DNA of 64,000 nt from Notamacropus eugenii (lineage: Eukaryota > Chordata > Mammalia > Diprotodontia > Macropodidae): contig NC_092875.1 of NCBI RefSeq assembly GCF_028372415.1, positions 410,327,739-410,391,738 of the forward strand, written 5' to 3'. The notes beneath the pieces are model-generated. The model had not been told where the DNA came from, did not search any database, and saw only the letters and a list, made by a program, of their open reading frames with translations. The position numbers and the translations under genes were made by a program. Within the stretch, counting starts at the first letter, position 1. Every line of letters begins with the position of its first letter. Shown one piece after another: positions 10,805 through 23,019 of the stretch.

Positions 10805-11070
10805 TTTTTAGGTTTGAGGTAATATTTGACAAGTTTCAGCTACGGGCAGGAATCTACCAGGCAAAGAGAGGAAAGTCACAGAAGCGTAAAGGTGGGGGGC
10901 TTGCAAGGGAAAAGAGAACATAGAGTTTGCCTGACGTAACATGTGTGGAGTAATATGAGATGACTGGACAGAGGAAGGATCTTGAAAAGTCCTAGAAGGG
11001 AAGACAGAGGGACACTGAAGATTTTTGAGTAGAGGAGGGACATGACCAGACTTCATGTTAGAAATTTCTT
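10805..11070 (-). repeat. L2 ORF2 fragment
   Basis: On the minus strand the frame begins with MKSGHVPPLLKNLQCPSVFP. This resembles the L2/CR1 ORF2 stretch in which DHVTPLLKNLQWLPI is typical. It is followed by degraded sequence. Confidence 0.7.
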
Positions 11071-11194
11071 GGTATCATTCTAACTAGTAATGACTCAAGA
11101 GTAATTTATAGGGTTTAGAATTAGAATTTAGAATTAATTTAGAATTAAAGATCAGCTAGTACAAGTTTTTCATTTTATGAATGGAGCTTTTAAC

Positions 11195-11410
11195 TTGTAA
11201 GCTTTTTAAGGGTGGGAACTGTCTTTCTTTTTATTAATTGTATCCCCAGAGCTTAGCACAGTGCCTGCCACTTAGTAAATGGTTAATAAATATTTATTGA
11301 ATTGGATTGGGCTGGATTAAATGGAGAAACTGAGGTCCTGGAAGATTAAGTGACTTGTCTAAGGTCACACAGGTAAGTGGAAAAACTAGAATTTCAAATT
11401 ACAAATTAGA
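11195..11410. repeat. L2 3' end (+) then MIR (-)
   Basis: 11195-11305 is a plus-strand L2 terminus (ATCCCCAGAGCTTAGCACAG, GTTAATAAATATTTATTGAA). 11315-11410 is an antisense MIR core (GAGAAACTGAGGTCCTGGAA, AAGGTCACACAGG). Confidence 0.8.
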
Positions 11411-11589
11411 TATTTTGCAGGGTAAGGGAATCATAACCAGACCACAATGAGTTCTTAAATTCTTGAAATTTACTTAGTATGAGTTATAGCCCTGAATGTG
11501 AATCAGAGACTTTTTTTCCTTTGTATTGTTTTCTTCAAAAAACAAGGCATCACAGTACAGTTCAATGAACAGAGCTGTGCATTGATCTA

Positions 11590-11790
11590 ATAATAGAAGC
11601 CTGTGATGCAGTGTCTAGAATTCTGAACTTGGAGTCAGAAAGACCTTGGGTACAAATCCCACTTCTGATGTTCACTAGCAACGTAACCCTGGCAAATCAC
11701 TGAACCTGTCTAAGCACTAATTTCCCTGCCTCTAAAGTGAGGAGGCTATGCCAACTAGTTCTAGGTATGGAATCCCATGATTGTCTAACA
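11590..11790 (+). repeat. MIR SINE
   Basis: Plus-strand MIR from the tRNA-like head (CTTGGAGTCAGAAAGACCTT) through the core (GTAACCCTGGCAAATCACTG). Confidence 0.8.
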
Positions 11791-11894
11791 TCAAGCTCTT
11801 GAAGAACCTCCTTATTTTGAGGTAAATAATGTGATCATGTATCTAATAAGCAAGTATTTGAACAGATTCCAATGCTGTGTTGCTTTAGCAGAGT

Positions 11895-12150
11895 AAGCTT
11901 TGTTGTTCAGTCCTCTTTCAGTTGCATCTGACTTTTTGCGATACTATTGGGGATTTTCTTGGCAAAGATAGTAGAGTGGTTTACCATTTCCTTCTCCAGC
12001 TCATTTTACAGAAGAGGAAAGTGGGGCAAAAAGGGTTGTCACTTGCCTATATTCACACAGCTAGTAAGTGTCTGAGGACAGATTTGAACTAGAGAAGTGT
12101 TCCTGACTCCAGGTCTGGCACTCTGCTGTGCCTCCTAGCTGACCCCAGCA
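11895..12150 (-). repeat. marsupial MIR-like SINE with RTE-like tail
   Basis: Antisense of a compound SINE. The RTE-like end (TGTTGTTCAGTC, GGGGATTTTCTTGGCAAAGA, CCATTTCCTTCTCCAGCTCA) precedes the MIR-like core (CACACAGCTAGTAAGTGTCT) and the tRNA-like head. The same family occurs in plus orientation at 45662-45925. I recognise the type as marsupial-specific but do not assign a database name. Confidence 0.8.
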
Positions 12151-12209
12151 GAATAAATTATAAACTTATAAAAGGCGATAGTTTTAAACAAGATTTTCTT
12201 AGTAATCCA

Positions 12210-12460
12210 TTGATAAAGGCAGTGTGACATAGTGAATGTCTGAACAAAGCATTTGCAAAGCACTGTGATAAAGCCTGGGGAAACAAATAATTGACCTTGA
12301 AGCTGAGAGGTCCTGGGTTCAATCCTACCTGGGATATATGCTGAATGTGTGACCCTGGGTAAGTCAATTAACATTTCAGGGCTCAAGGCAGCTCTTTCTA
12401 AGACTATAAGTTGCAAAGAAGAGGCTGACTTGAACTGATAGAGAGGATTCCCTAGGCTGG
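12210..12460 (+). repeat. MIR-type SINE
   Basis: Plus strand, with GTCCTGGGTTCAATCCTACC, GTGTGACCCTGGGTAAGTCA, AAGGCAGCTCTTTCTAAGAC and AGACTATAAGTTGCAAAG. Similar 3' halves occur at 21600 and 63655. Confidence 0.75.
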
Positions 12461-12734
12461 GAGTCCCCCAAACCAATGGCATTAGAAGTCTAGTGGGAGA
12501 GTAGATTTAGCCCTGGGGTAATTTAGGAGACCTGGTTGTGAAGTCCTCCCATGGAAGGTGAGTGGTGTAGCAGAAAAAGAACTTGTCTCACAGTCACAAT
12601 TTTTTGTTCAGTACTTGACCCGGACACTTAACCACCCAATCACCCCAATTTGCTTTATCCCCTCAATGTGCTCATCCACAGAGGATCAGAACACTGGCAC
12701 TGCTTACCTGCCAAGGTCGTCTCGAGGAAAATGT

Positions 12735-12890
12735 GCCTTGAAGTAGTTATGAGACCTTGAGCAAGTCATTTCACTCAATATGTGTGTGTGCATGCTTACG
12801 TGAAATTGTTTAGTCTAAAAACGAAGGCGCTGAAATAAGTGGCATCTGAGGTTGCTCACAGCTCTAAGTGTTATTTTACTAATGCTTCTC
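12735..12890 (+). repeat. MIR SINE fragment
   Basis: GACCTTGAGCAAGTCATTTC core followed by a (TG)n interruption and a degraded 3' half. Confidence 0.5.
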
Positions 12891-13640
12891 TCACAGGAAA
12901 GCGCATCAGTTAAGAGGTGTGGTTTCCACATATACCACAAGATGGCAGTGTTGATCTTTAAAGATACTTGGAAAACTGTCCTTTACCTTTTTGTCATCTT
13001 AAGGAAGAAACTTGCTGAGGCTTTTTGTTATTGTTAGGATCAAGTTCATCCTGTAACAAATGAAGTCCGGGAGCTTTGTTATTATTGTTGTTTTAAATTA
13101 AAGAGTAGGATTAAACCTTATGATACAATGTACACAGCCTTGTCCTAAGTGTGTGCTGTCTCTCTCTCCAGCTTTTCCTCCCCCCCCCCCCTTCCCCCAT
13201 CAGTCAGGCTGTCTCTGTCTCAGTGTCTCTCTTTCTGATTCAGTTCTCTTTATCTCTGACTCCCTCCTCCCCTCATCATTTCCTTCGCTCCCTCTGTCTT
13301 TGTCTCTAGACTAGACTTGAGATTTTATCAGTTTGGAGAGCTCCCAGGGAGGAGACTCCCTCTGCCAGTGCCCATTAGTACCTACTCCGTAGATCCCAGT
13401 CTTAGAGAGCCACCTAGGGTCACCATGAAAGATGCTCAGTGTTTTCTTCATGGACATATAGCCAGGATGTGTCAGAGAAAGAACTTGAAACCACATTTTC
13501 CTCATTCTAAGACAAGTTCTCCCTTTTCTTTACCAAATGTCTTGTCATAAACATAAATCATTCTCCTATTTCTTTCTATAAAATTCTGAAAAAAATAATC
13601 TTGATCCATAGTTATGATCCTTACCATGTACTGGCTTTGC
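12891..13640. other. unassigned sequence with pyrimidine-rich patch
   Basis: A C/T-rich stretch at 13155-13310 gives low-complexity open frames. I see no supported gene. Confidence 0.4.
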
Positions 13641-13644
13641 CTTT

Positions 13645-13930
13645 AGCTCTTTTAGAAGCAGCTAGTTGGCTCAGTAGTTAAAATGCTAGATCTACAGTTA
13701 AGAAAACCTGACTTCAAATGCCTTTGACAGCTATGTGACCCTAGGCAAGTCACTTAACTTTTATGTACCTCAGTTTCCCCATCTGTAAAATGGAGATAAC
13801 ATAGTACCTGCCTTCCAGGACCATTGTGAAGGTAAAAATGAGATAATATTTATAAAGTACTTTGTGCAAACCTAAAGGGCTATATAAATGCCAATGATGA
13901 TGATGAGGATAATGATGATGGTGGTGCTTT
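13645..13930 (+). repeat. MIR SINE, near full length
   Basis: Head, core (GTGACCCTAGGCAAGTCACT, CCTCAGTTTCCCCATCTGTA) and LINE-like 3' end (TGAGATAATATTTATAAAGT, GGGCTATATAAATGCC) are all present. It ends in a GATGAT simple tail. This is the best-preserved plus-strand MIR in the window. Confidence 0.9.
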
Positions 13931-14073
13931 TACATAGCTATATAAGGTAAAAGAAGAATGAAATAATGCTCTCTTATTTTTGCATTTCACCAAAAGAAAT
14001 CTCAGGCAATATTTGAATATTGTTTGACAGACTCTCTGATTCAGGTTTTGGGAGCAGCTCTAACCGTGTGTGC

Positions 14074-14081
<8 letters not shown>

Positions 14082-14120
<39 letters not shown>
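14082..14120. repeat. (TG)n microsatellite
   Basis: Uninterrupted TG units. Confidence 0.97.
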
Positions 14121-14123
<3 letters not shown>

Positions 14124-15150
14124 ATCTAGGGATAGCAAGATAGAAAATGTATCCTTAATTGAAATGATCTGGAAAGAGGAACTGGATGGTACTTAAAAGA
14201 TTAAAGCTCCAGTGAAATCTATAAATGAGATATCCTGAGTAAAGAAAATTGTGGTTTCCTGAGATTGCATGTAAGAAAACCATTTCCCTTCAACAGGATT
14301 AAGAACATCTTCTTAGCATGAAGGCAAATGGAACCCATCCCATTTATCAGGAGGCTATTTCAATAGTTGCCCACTGCTGGTCTCTTACAAATTCCTCAAT
14401 AGTTGAAGAATCTACTTTGGTAAGAGGAAGCATTTGCAAATGCAATATGTGGGAGGTACTTGCATAAATTTCATTACTGGTTGGTGAAATAGCAACAGCT
14501 GGAGTGTTGTATCCAGAATCTCCAAATTAAAACAAGCTCTGCTTATTTCAAATGAAAAATGTGCCTTTGCTTTCTTTTCCTAGGAAAGGCTATTTGAATA
14601 AATTTCTGTGCATGGTGCTGGATGAATGCAGATGTCTTATAATTAATTTTGGCAATAGACAATACCGAAGAATCTCATTTTCATTTTAGAAGAGGGGAGG
14701 GGAGCTAAATGAAGAGCTGGCTTTTTCCATTACTTATTGGGTAGAGTTGCCAGTGACTTTGATTGTGTTTATGGACTATAAGAGGAATTTTTCATGCATG
14801 AGTCAAGGGGAGAAACAATTCCACGTATTATAAATTCCACTTACAAACAAGAATAATATTGTCTCTCCCCCCATCTCTTTCATCAGAAGCCCTTCATCAT
14901 TGTTTTTCTTAAGATGAAGGCGTATCTAACACACATTGATATACAAATCAACTCTCAAAGGGTAACAGCCAGATTGACTTTTTTTGGAGAAAGGAGCCAG
15001 GCTCATGCAGGTGTATAAAATTTCGCCTAAAACCTCCCAGAATTCTAACCCCTAGAGTCTTTCTCCTAACCCAAGACTTCCCACCCAGTCATGGCTCTAA
15101 TATCTAGGTACTCAAAAGAATGCAAATCCTAAACCTGAATCTAAATATCA
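14121..15150. other. unassigned intergenic sequence
   Basis: A kilobase without any recognisable repeat, unusual for this window. No open frame of interest. It is a reasonable place to test for conserved non-coding sequence. Confidence 0.4.
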
Positions 15151-15154
15151 GTCA

Positions 15155-15260
15155 ACCAGCCGATCAGGGAATCAGCATTTTAAAAGCATCTACTAGGTGC
15201 CAGGCCCAGTGCTAAGCACTGAGGATAAAAATGTAAAGAAAGAGACAATACCTATCCTCA
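15155..15260 (-). repeat. L2 3' end
   Basis: Antisense L2 terminus: CATCTACTAGGTGCCAGGCC, AGTGCTAAGCACTGAGGATA. Confidence 0.8.
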
Positions 15261-15299
15261 AGTTTGGATCCAAGCCTCTGGCAGGTCTCTGTTTAATTG

Positions 15300-15610
15300 G
15301 AATCCCTTCTTCTTCTCTAGGAAGTCCTTTCTGACCAATTACTTAGAAAGTAGGGATAACGATACTCCCCAAAACAACACTGTCCAAACATGTTTTTCTT
15401 GTGACTTTCACTTCATTCACCACTTTGGGAAATTCATTTACCTTCCCTCTGCCAGTGTTTAATAATATAAATACTTTCTGGATCTATTCTTTTGTTTGTA
15501 AGCCCTTACTATGTCTGTTCATGTCTTTGTTTTCTGTCAAAAACAGAGCTTCTATAAGGCGGGATTGTGCCTTGCTTTGGAAAGTTCCCATTACAATCCC
15601 ATGTGTAGAT
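15300..15610 (+). repeat. diverged L2 3' region
   Basis: AGGAAGTCCTTTCTGACC and later CAGAGCTTCTATAAGGCGGG are reminiscent of the L2 3' region in plus orientation. It is very diverged. Confidence 0.35.
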
Positions 15611-15730
15611 TACCATTTTATACTATGCTTTGATTGGGGTTGACTTTTATTAGTAGGTACTGATAAACTCTTCTCTCCATTAAGACAACTGAAAATATAT
15701 TTCTCAGTCCCTTTACCCAGGTCCCAATTG

Positions 15731-15733
<3 letters not shown>

Positions 15734-15789
<56 letters not shown>
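15734..15789. repeat. (CA)n microsatellite
   Basis: About 28 CA units without interruption. Confidence 0.97.
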
Positions 15790-15790
<1 letters not shown>

Positions 15791-16300
15791 GCTACCTCAC
15801 TGGCATGCCCAGGTCCTGCAAGAAAACCTGAAAAACAATGACACCTCTACCCACACAACATCTCTTTAAATCCTGTACAATCCTAAGTGATAGTAATTCT
15901 TAATGTTAATGTGGTTTCTTCTTTAACAAAGGTAAACAAAACCAAATTTGTCTGGATGGTTCATATAAGAATTTCATGGCATTTATTTTCTTCCTAGCTT
16001 TAAAACAATATTTAACAGTAAGTACTGTGTTGTTCTCTTCTCCCCCAAAACCATCCTATTTTTTAAAAAATTATTTTTATCAGCGGTGGAAAAAAATAGA
16101 ACAGATTTCTAGGTGTTGAATTCCATTCCATTCAATAATATAAAAAGGATGTAATCAGTAGTACTGTATAGCTGAGCACTGTGGAGATGTTACTATTTGC
16201 CTTCAACAATTAGCCTTAACTTCTATCTCCATACTTCCCAATCTAATCAAGGACTGGATTCTATATTGAAGAAGAAACACACAAAAGCCACTAACTAATG
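15790..16300. other. unassigned intergenic sequence
   Basis: Mostly unassigned. An A/T-rich patch at 16040-16115 may be a very old L1 tail, but I cannot support it firmly. Confidence 0.35.
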
Positions 16301-16302
16301 GA

Positions 16303-16353
<51 letters not shown>

Positions 16354-16460
16354 CTCTCTCTCCATCTCTCTCTGTCTCTGTCTCTCTCTGTCTCTCTTTG
16401 TCTGTCTGTCTGTCTCTCTCTCTCTTGCTTCCCTCTTCCCCTTCTCTCTGCCTGTCTGTT
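16303..16460. repeat. (TC)n simple repeat
   Basis: A pure TC run followed by TCTG-interrupted pyrimidine repeats. Open frames in both directions across it are artefacts. Confidence 0.95.
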
Positions 16461-17455
16461 TCTTATCAAGGTCCTTCTGATTGGAATCTTCTACTTCTGA
16501 TTGCTTTGCCCTGTGTCTTCAGATATTATAGTTTTCTTGGTTCATTTCTTTCTTTCTTGACATTTGTGCCTCTGTGGTTCTTTCTTGTCACTGCTGTCTG
16601 TTTCTTGTAACATTGTCCTTAACCTAGGTCCAGGCCCAGCCATACGATGCTGTCGAAAAAGGGGCAAGTCTCATCATAAGGAGTTTTTCCTCCTTCAGAT
16701 GACTGCGTTCAAACTGCACCTGTCACACTCAGCTTGTGTGATTGTGGGCAAGTCATTTGCCTCTTGGAAAAACGACTTTACTAAGTGCCTTGATTTGCCT
16801 GAGCTTCCTTACTATCCAAAGGAGATAGTACTGACCTGGGAATCAGAATCAGCCAGTCAGGAGGCAGACTGAGCATCCCTTAAGTTGGATATACCAAGAG
16901 CTCCCCTGCAATGTTTGCTTGCTGAACCTAGAACTCCCTCTGCTGTGCTGGCTGGCAACCACAGAACTGACTTAAGCTGCTTCATAGCAGCTCTAACAGA
17001 CAGAACTACCATAAGCATTCTAGTTCTGGGACCTTGGAGACTTTTCAATGTGACCCTCTTACTTATTCCTTGTAGGTGTCTCATGATCTCTATGAAATGG
17101 CCCTTCCATGGGAAATGGAAACTGAATCCAAGGGACTGTGGCAGTATCTGATTGGGCCATGACACAACGGGGAAATTCAAACCCATGGTGGAGTTACCTG
17201 ACTGGGCCACAACACAGCCATTCCTTCTCAGCTTTGCAGTTTCTCATTATCTTTGCCTTTTGCCTGTTGCCTGTCGCTACTTTGAGAGAACACAAACATG
17301 CATGTAATCTAATTCTTCTCTTCGTCTTTCTTAGATTGAACCCTGGAGGTTGACACTCTCTAGATTTCAATCTTCCTATTTTCAAAATGTGAGAAATGGA
17401 TTGAAATGTCCTTTTGAAATCCCTTTCAGTTGTAAATTGGTGATCCCTTGATCTA
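16461..17455. other. mostly unassigned sequence
   Basis: A weak MIR-like core lies at about 16735-16765 (TGGGCAAGTCATTTGCCTCT). Several open frames of 60-117 codons overlap one another in different frames, with no domain, so I do not call genes. Confidence 0.35.
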
Positions 17456-17459
17456 CAAG

Positions 17460-18200
17460 CCTCTGTTTGCTTTTTAAAGCCCTTTTACAATGAATTCCAC
17501 TTTCGTTCCAGGATTATTGTCCATTATCCTACTTTACATGCTCTTGTTCTAGCCAAATTGGCCTGCTTCATGTTCCCAGTACGTGACACTCTCTTTCCTA
17601 TCTCTATACCTTGGCACAGGCTGCCCTCTGCCAGGAATGCTCGCCTTCCTCACTTCTAACAGAATCCTTACCTTCCTTCAAAATCAGCTTTACTCATCAC
17701 CAGCCCCAAACCAAGGTGCCCTGAAAGAAAAGATCACAGGTTTTTCTTTATCACCTACTCCCTTACTCTCTAACAACAGCACACTATCCACCTACTTTTA
17801 AAGGTAAGCTACTATAAAGCTCCTCAAGGGAAAATGCAGTAGGGCTATTAGAGAGAGATTCAGAAATAGGAGAGAAAGGTAAATTTAGATCCTTCTAACC
17901 ACCCTGGGAACTAGGTGCTATTACCCCCATTTTACAGTTGAAACTATAAAAGGTTAAGTCACTTGCTCAGGGTCACACAGTCAACGTGTCTGAGGTTAAA
18001 TTTGAACTTACGTCTTCCTGATTCCATGTCCAGAGCTCTTTCTATCCTATCACCTAGCTGCTTCTTTGAATAAAATAAACTAGAATGAACAAATCTCTTG
18101 GGGAAAAGGGCTTTCATTAATTTTAAATTTCTGTCCCCAGAGCTTAGCCCATGGTAAGTGTTTAATAAATGTTTGTTGAACTGAATTGAATTGACTTACT
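17460..18200 (+). repeat. L2 3' region interrupted by an antisense MIR
   Basis: 17460-17810 matches the plus-strand L2 3' region (GGCACAGGCTGCCCTCTGCC, CTTCCTTCAAAATCAGC). 17885-18070 is an antisense MIR (CCATTTTACAGTTGAAACTA, GGTCACACAGTCAACGTGTC, ATCACCTAGCTGCTTC). 18105-18200 resumes the L2 terminus (TCCCCAGAGCTTAGCCCATG, TAATAAATGTTTGTTGAA). The arrangement suggests a MIR inserted into an L2. Confidence 0.75.
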
Positions 18201-18299
18201 CCCACAGGTCAAATTTCACTTTATAAAGAAACAGCAAGAATATCAGAAACTAGAAGAGCCTCAAATGTCCTAGAGCTGTTGGAGGTCCCAGGACAAACC

Positions 18300-18459
18300 T
18301 TTTTCTTCTCTCAGTTGTTCATTTTGCCCTGTTCCTGAACTTCTCACTTGCATCTCTACTGCATCTTCTGTCTACTGCATCTACTGCTGTCTTGTTAGTA
18401 TATAATTGTATCCTCAAGACTCAGCACAGTTCCTGGTTAGTAAAGTATTTAATAAATTC

Positions 18460-18516
<57 letters not shown>

Positions 18517-18517
18517 G
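18300..18517 (+). repeat. L2 3' end followed by (ATCT)n
   Basis: The L2 end (TGTATCCTCAAGACTCAGCA, TATTTAATAAATTC) runs directly into about 15 ATCT units at 18457-18517. Confidence 0.8.
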
Positions 18518-18729
18518 TAAATTACCTTTAAAGACCTAGGAGGAGGGTTGCTGTGATTATGGAGTAGGGAACTAGGTGGGGATGAAGAAGAACCTTGGTC
18601 TTTTCTTCTCAGGGTTCTTTGGTTTGGAAATGCTACCATGTAAGGAGAAGCAGTAGCATCAAGAATTGGAGGGAGGTACGAACAAGCTGAGACCTGGGCT
18701 TGAGGGTGGAAAAATAATGGGGTTATGGG

Positions 18730-18880
18730 GCTCTCTTTGGTATTATATCGTATCTTTCCCTTACTAGATTTCAATGCCTTGAAGATAGAGACTACGTTCT
18801 TTTAAAGTTTATCATCCCCATGGCCTATCAATGTCTTGCCCGTAGTAGACACGATGTTAAATGAATTGAAAGTTTCTAAA
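18730..18880 (+). repeat. L2 3' end
   Basis: TTCAATGCCTTGAAGATAGA, ATCCCCATGGCCTATCAATG and a degraded TTAAATGAATTGAA end resemble the L2 terminus. Confidence 0.6.
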
Positions 18881-19240
18881 ATTAGTGAGATCACAATTAG
18901 GGTGCTCACTGGTGTTTTCACTGAGAGATTTGTCTAAAAATATTTATTGAGAACACTTTAGGTTTCATAAATAATCCTCGTTCTTTTAAATATACCACTA
19001 ATCATCGATATTCTGTTCACACTTGTTGAACTGTGGTTCACATTCCTATTTCAAAAGGGGAATGAAGTCAAAGATAATAAAGAAAAAGTAACTAAAACTC
19101 ATTTCCTAAAAATGAGGGTTTTTTTTTTGATAGAACTTAAAGGGAGTTTCATATAAGAAATTCACTCTTCCAATGGAGATGGGCACCTGTTATTCAGCTT
19201 ATAGCGATAGAAAATTGCCTTAAAGAAAGAAATTAACATG
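18881..19240. other. unassigned intergenic sequence
   Basis: No repeat or gene recognised. Confidence 0.4.
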
Positions 19241-19244
19241 ATAA

Positions 19245-19430
19245 TATTGTTGTAGATTTGGAGGGAATAGCAAGTTGTGTATGGTAAATTTGTGGTTTCA
19301 TATGTGATCATCTTTTTTATGGTACTGTGTTATGGAAATGCTTGTTTTGTTCCATGAATTGAAAATAAATAAATTTTTTTAGAAATACTAAAAACAGAAA
19401 AGAAAAGAAAAGAAAAGAAAAAAAATTGCC
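19245..19430 (+). mobile_element. L1 3' terminus with A-rich tail
   Basis: GTGTTATGGAAATGCTTG is followed by the L1-type end GAAAATAAATAAATTTTTTT, then an A-rich tail that has become (AGAAA)n at 19397-19424. Confidence 0.6.
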
Positions 19431-19559
19431 TCGTTTTGGCCATCAGAACCAAGCTTTTGTGCTGCCTTCACTCCAGTCATCATCTTTGTCTTGCCCCACC
19501 ACAATCTTGGACTGTGATGAGCTTCAAGAGGTGAATATTTGTTTTATCTGGTCTGGCAG

Positions 19560-19985
19560 CCGATCTCCACAGCACTTCCTGGTCATTTCCACACCATATG
19601 GAGTACTTTGCCTGCTCTTTTCCTATTTCCCTTTAAGTGTTATCTTCCTTCCATTCTAACATAAGGACCTTCGAGGGAAGGGACTGTCTTGTTGTACCTG
19701 CTCTCACAGAGCTTACATTCCTTTGGGGGAGATAAATCACATATGTAACCAATATGTATATGCAAAGTAAATACAAACTAATTTTTCAGAGGGGAAAGGC
19801 ATGGGCTAATTGCCATTAGCTAAGTTTGGCAACTAGGGGGATCAGAAAAGGTTTTATATAAAAAGCATGTCTTGAACAGAGTTTTGAAGGAAATAAGGAG
19901 ATTTAAGACATGGAAATGAGGTAGGAATTTCTGACATACAGGAAAGTCAATGCAAAATCTTATGGTTCTCCCTCCTTAGTATAGT
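19560..19985. repeat. L2 3' fragments in opposite orientations
   Basis: 19560-19700 resembles plus-strand L2 (TAAGGACCTTCGAGGGAAGG, GACTGTCTTGTTG). 19700-19985 resembles antisense L2 (CTCACAGAGCTTACATTCCT, CTTGAACAGAGTTTTGAAGG). Confidence 0.55.
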
Positions 19986-21595
19986 CCAAGGTCAGTGCCT
20001 AAGTACTGGGTAACCTGTGAATTGCTTTTTAAATGCCTTACCTGACATGATCGGCCAGGTGTTGTTCTCTTGGGCTCTGATGATGGGTGGGAACACTCTG
20101 CCAGAAACTGCACCCCAATAGCACTCACTACCAGACATTTGGTGTTCCCCATTCTGAAGATGGAGATGGATGGCTATGAGAAGCATAATTCCATGGAACC
20201 AGGAACCTATCCAGCAGCACTGCCTGTGTAGTGTTGGTACTGGGAGCGTTGACATTGCTTAGGAGGTAACTGGTGCCTGATCAAACATTCTCAATAACCT
20301 TGGACAAAAAAGAGCTTTCACTACCCAAAAGAATCATGAGCATAAAGGATAGATGAGATTTGAGGGAAGAAATATTGCCAAACCTGCACAGAAAGGTCAA
20401 ATTTTCCTCTGATGTTTCCTGCCTAACCTCAGTCCATTCTGATTTACAGTCCTGTGCCTTTGTTACCAAGTGAAATACAAATGCCACCCAAACCATGATT
20501 TGCTACTTCAAAAGTGCTGAGGTGATGTTTTCAGTGGATATCAAAGACACTTGATTTTTATGGAGTCAGGAGGCAAAGCAACAATGTTACCTTAGCTAAA
20601 AGTCTAAATCTTGGCTGAGCATTCTGAGGTCTAGGTCCATGGCCAAAGAAAGCAATACAGAGAGAGGGTTGAGTAATATTCCCCTTGTCTCCACACCCGC
20701 ATGGTATCAGAGGCAGGAACTATCAGGGACAGGGTCAAGGGAAGGGAGACAAAGGGTCATCATGGCCAACTTGTTGGTGAGGACCCAGGGACAAGCGGTG
20801 AGGCCAAGCAGGGATGGATTTACATCAAGGAGCAGCTGTGTAGGAGTCAGAGGTGGGAAATGTGTCTTCAGCTCTGAAATGATGGCATGGCAGTGCCAGA
20901 ACACTGGGATACAAAAGGGCAGAAGGCAGGTGGCACCAGTGGTTAGGCAAGCATCCAAGGATCACAGGATCCAAAAAGAATAGAGCTCAGATCCAGGGTA
21001 CATCTTCCAATTGGATTGAATCAGTGTCATAGATGTTATTGCTATTGTTTTGAGTTCTAGCGTTTGAGACTAGTCTGCCCACCTTGATCTGTTTCCTGAG
21101 CTTTAGATATTGGCATCACCCTGCCCCACAATGCTAGCCAGCATAGTGATGGACGTGAGCTCTTCCCTAACCAAGAACTGAACCACATGGTACAACTAAC
21201 TCTTCATTGCCCTCCTGTCTTTGGAAAGTCATCTGCTTTGATTCATCCTTAGGTGAGTACCAGATGTATCCACATCTAGGAAGGGAACCTCACACTGTAG
21301 TGACCAAGATAGGGGTGGCACCTGATTTAGATCTGAGTTATTTGTGATGGTGAGTAACCTTCACAGGTTAATTTGACTCCTAGGGTAATGTTGAACATTG
21401 ACTTTATTCTAGGTCCAAGTCAATGGAATGGATATGAAACCAAACTGATTTTCTGGGGACTTCCTGCCATATTTCAAACTCACATTGATGGGGCTATACA
21501 GGAATTAAAATCAAACTCACACTGAGGAATATGAATTAGTTTTTCAGGGCATTTGTTTTCCCATGGAAGTTATTTGGACAGTGCAGCTCGGGTTA
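19986..21595. other. unassigned intergenic sequence
   Basis: This 1.6-kb stretch has no repeat I recognise. Open frames at 19992-20255 (-), 20281-20496 (-) and 20639-20983 (+) have no recognisable domains and overlap others on the opposite strand. No gene is called. Confidence 0.35.
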
Positions 21596-21599
21596 AAAA

Positions 21600-21795
21600 G
21601 TATCATGGAACAGTGATTAGAGAGCTGGCCTTGGAGTCAGGAAAAGCTGGGTTCAAGTCCTGCATCTCACATATATTGATTGCCTGATCCTGGGAAAGTC
21701 ATTAATCTTTAAGTGCCCTTAGCAACTTTTTAAGACTAATTTGTGGAGTAGGTGCCAACTTCTATCAATACAAGGAATTTCCTCATACAGAGTCC
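21600..21795 (+). repeat. MIR-type SINE
   Basis: CTTGGAGTCAGGAAAAGCTG, GGGTTCAAGTCCTGCATCTC, CCTGGGAAAGTCATTAATC and an AAGACTAATTTGTGGAG-like 3' half, similar to the copy at 12210. Confidence 0.75.
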
Positions 21796-23015
21796 CCTTT
21801 ATTAATGAAATTATAGGACTGATTAAAAACAACAACAACAAAAGACATACTTCTTTAGTCAGAGTGGTAGCAGGCTTAACTGTGTCTTGGAGGATGAAGG
21901 TGATGACTAGACAGAAGAAAGTGGTTAGTGTCTTTCCCTTTTCAGTTAATGACTGGTGCCCTGAAGTGGGAGGGGCTATGTGTTCTTATCCAGGATCCAT
22001 TTCAAATGCACCGTTCCTGATGAGTGAGTTGTTTTATTGTTCTAACTGAGATGTAAACTTAAGGAATGAGTGAACCAGTCCTATCATCAGCCTCCATGAA
22101 TTCTTTCACCCCTCAAGTGAAAGCCTCACATTGGCATGTCCCACCATAGGTCTCTTGGTTTAGAAAGTGATCCCTGAAAAAGTCTTTGACTGCCAACTTC
22201 ACACATTGCTGCTTAGTTCATAAATCTGCTTTGTCACTGTGCCCTAAAGCAATTGACTATGGTCTGTCCTCTCTCTACCTCACAGCATTCTGCTTCCTGG
22301 GAGGATTTTCCAGGTTGCCAGGAAGTGAGTGAAGCTAAGAAGTGCAATAGGAATAGTCTTAAGTCAATTGGTGGGTGCAGTTGAGCCTGAGGATGGATTG
22401 GTTTGGAGCCAACTTTTCTCTGAGTACCCCAGCAGGAAAACCATTCTGGTTTTCTGCTGCAGGGAATTACTTGCTTTTGTCAGATTTTCTGATCTTATTA
22501 AATATGTTTTCCAGCAATGCACTTCCTGTAAGCCACATGTTTCTAAACATTTGAGGAGGGGGTCTGTGATTTTTCATTTTCTTCAATGGCTGTACACTAA
22601 CAAAGATGTGTGGTAGAGGTGTGAGAGTTGACATAATAGACTCTAACAGCCCCAAAAGTGGCATTAAGATCTACCATGTACAATAAATACATATGCTATT
22701 TACAACAGGCTTGGAATTCTTTTCTTTGCATTAGAGACTGAGAATGGCTAAGAGTCATTCATCACAGTGAGGTTTTTAGAAGATTTATGACTAAATGAAA
22801 TTGCTTCAAAGTTTTTTTTTCTTTCAAGAACAAAATCATTTCCAATTTTCATAGCTTTTATTGATTTTTTCCCCCTAGACTTTAAGCCCCTACATTTTGG
22901 GTGTGGAGGATAATATTAATTACTTCTTTTAGGTTTATACAGAACTAATGTCTGGCTTCTGACTTCATCATTCAACTGAAACTGCTCTATCCAAAGTTAC
23001 TAATGCTATTTTTAT
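21796..23015. other. unassigned intergenic sequence
   Basis: No repeat or gene recognised. Confidence 0.35.
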
Positions 23016-23019
23016 ATTT

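Noticed and set aside
16564-17210. Overlapping frames of about 90-117 codons on both strands
   Set aside because: Mutually overlapping in different frames with no recognisable domain and partly MIR-like sequence.
20639-20983. A 114-codon plus-strand frame in otherwise unassigned DNA
   Set aside because: No domain, no homologue recognised, and a comparable frame overlaps it on the other strand; length is compatible with chance.
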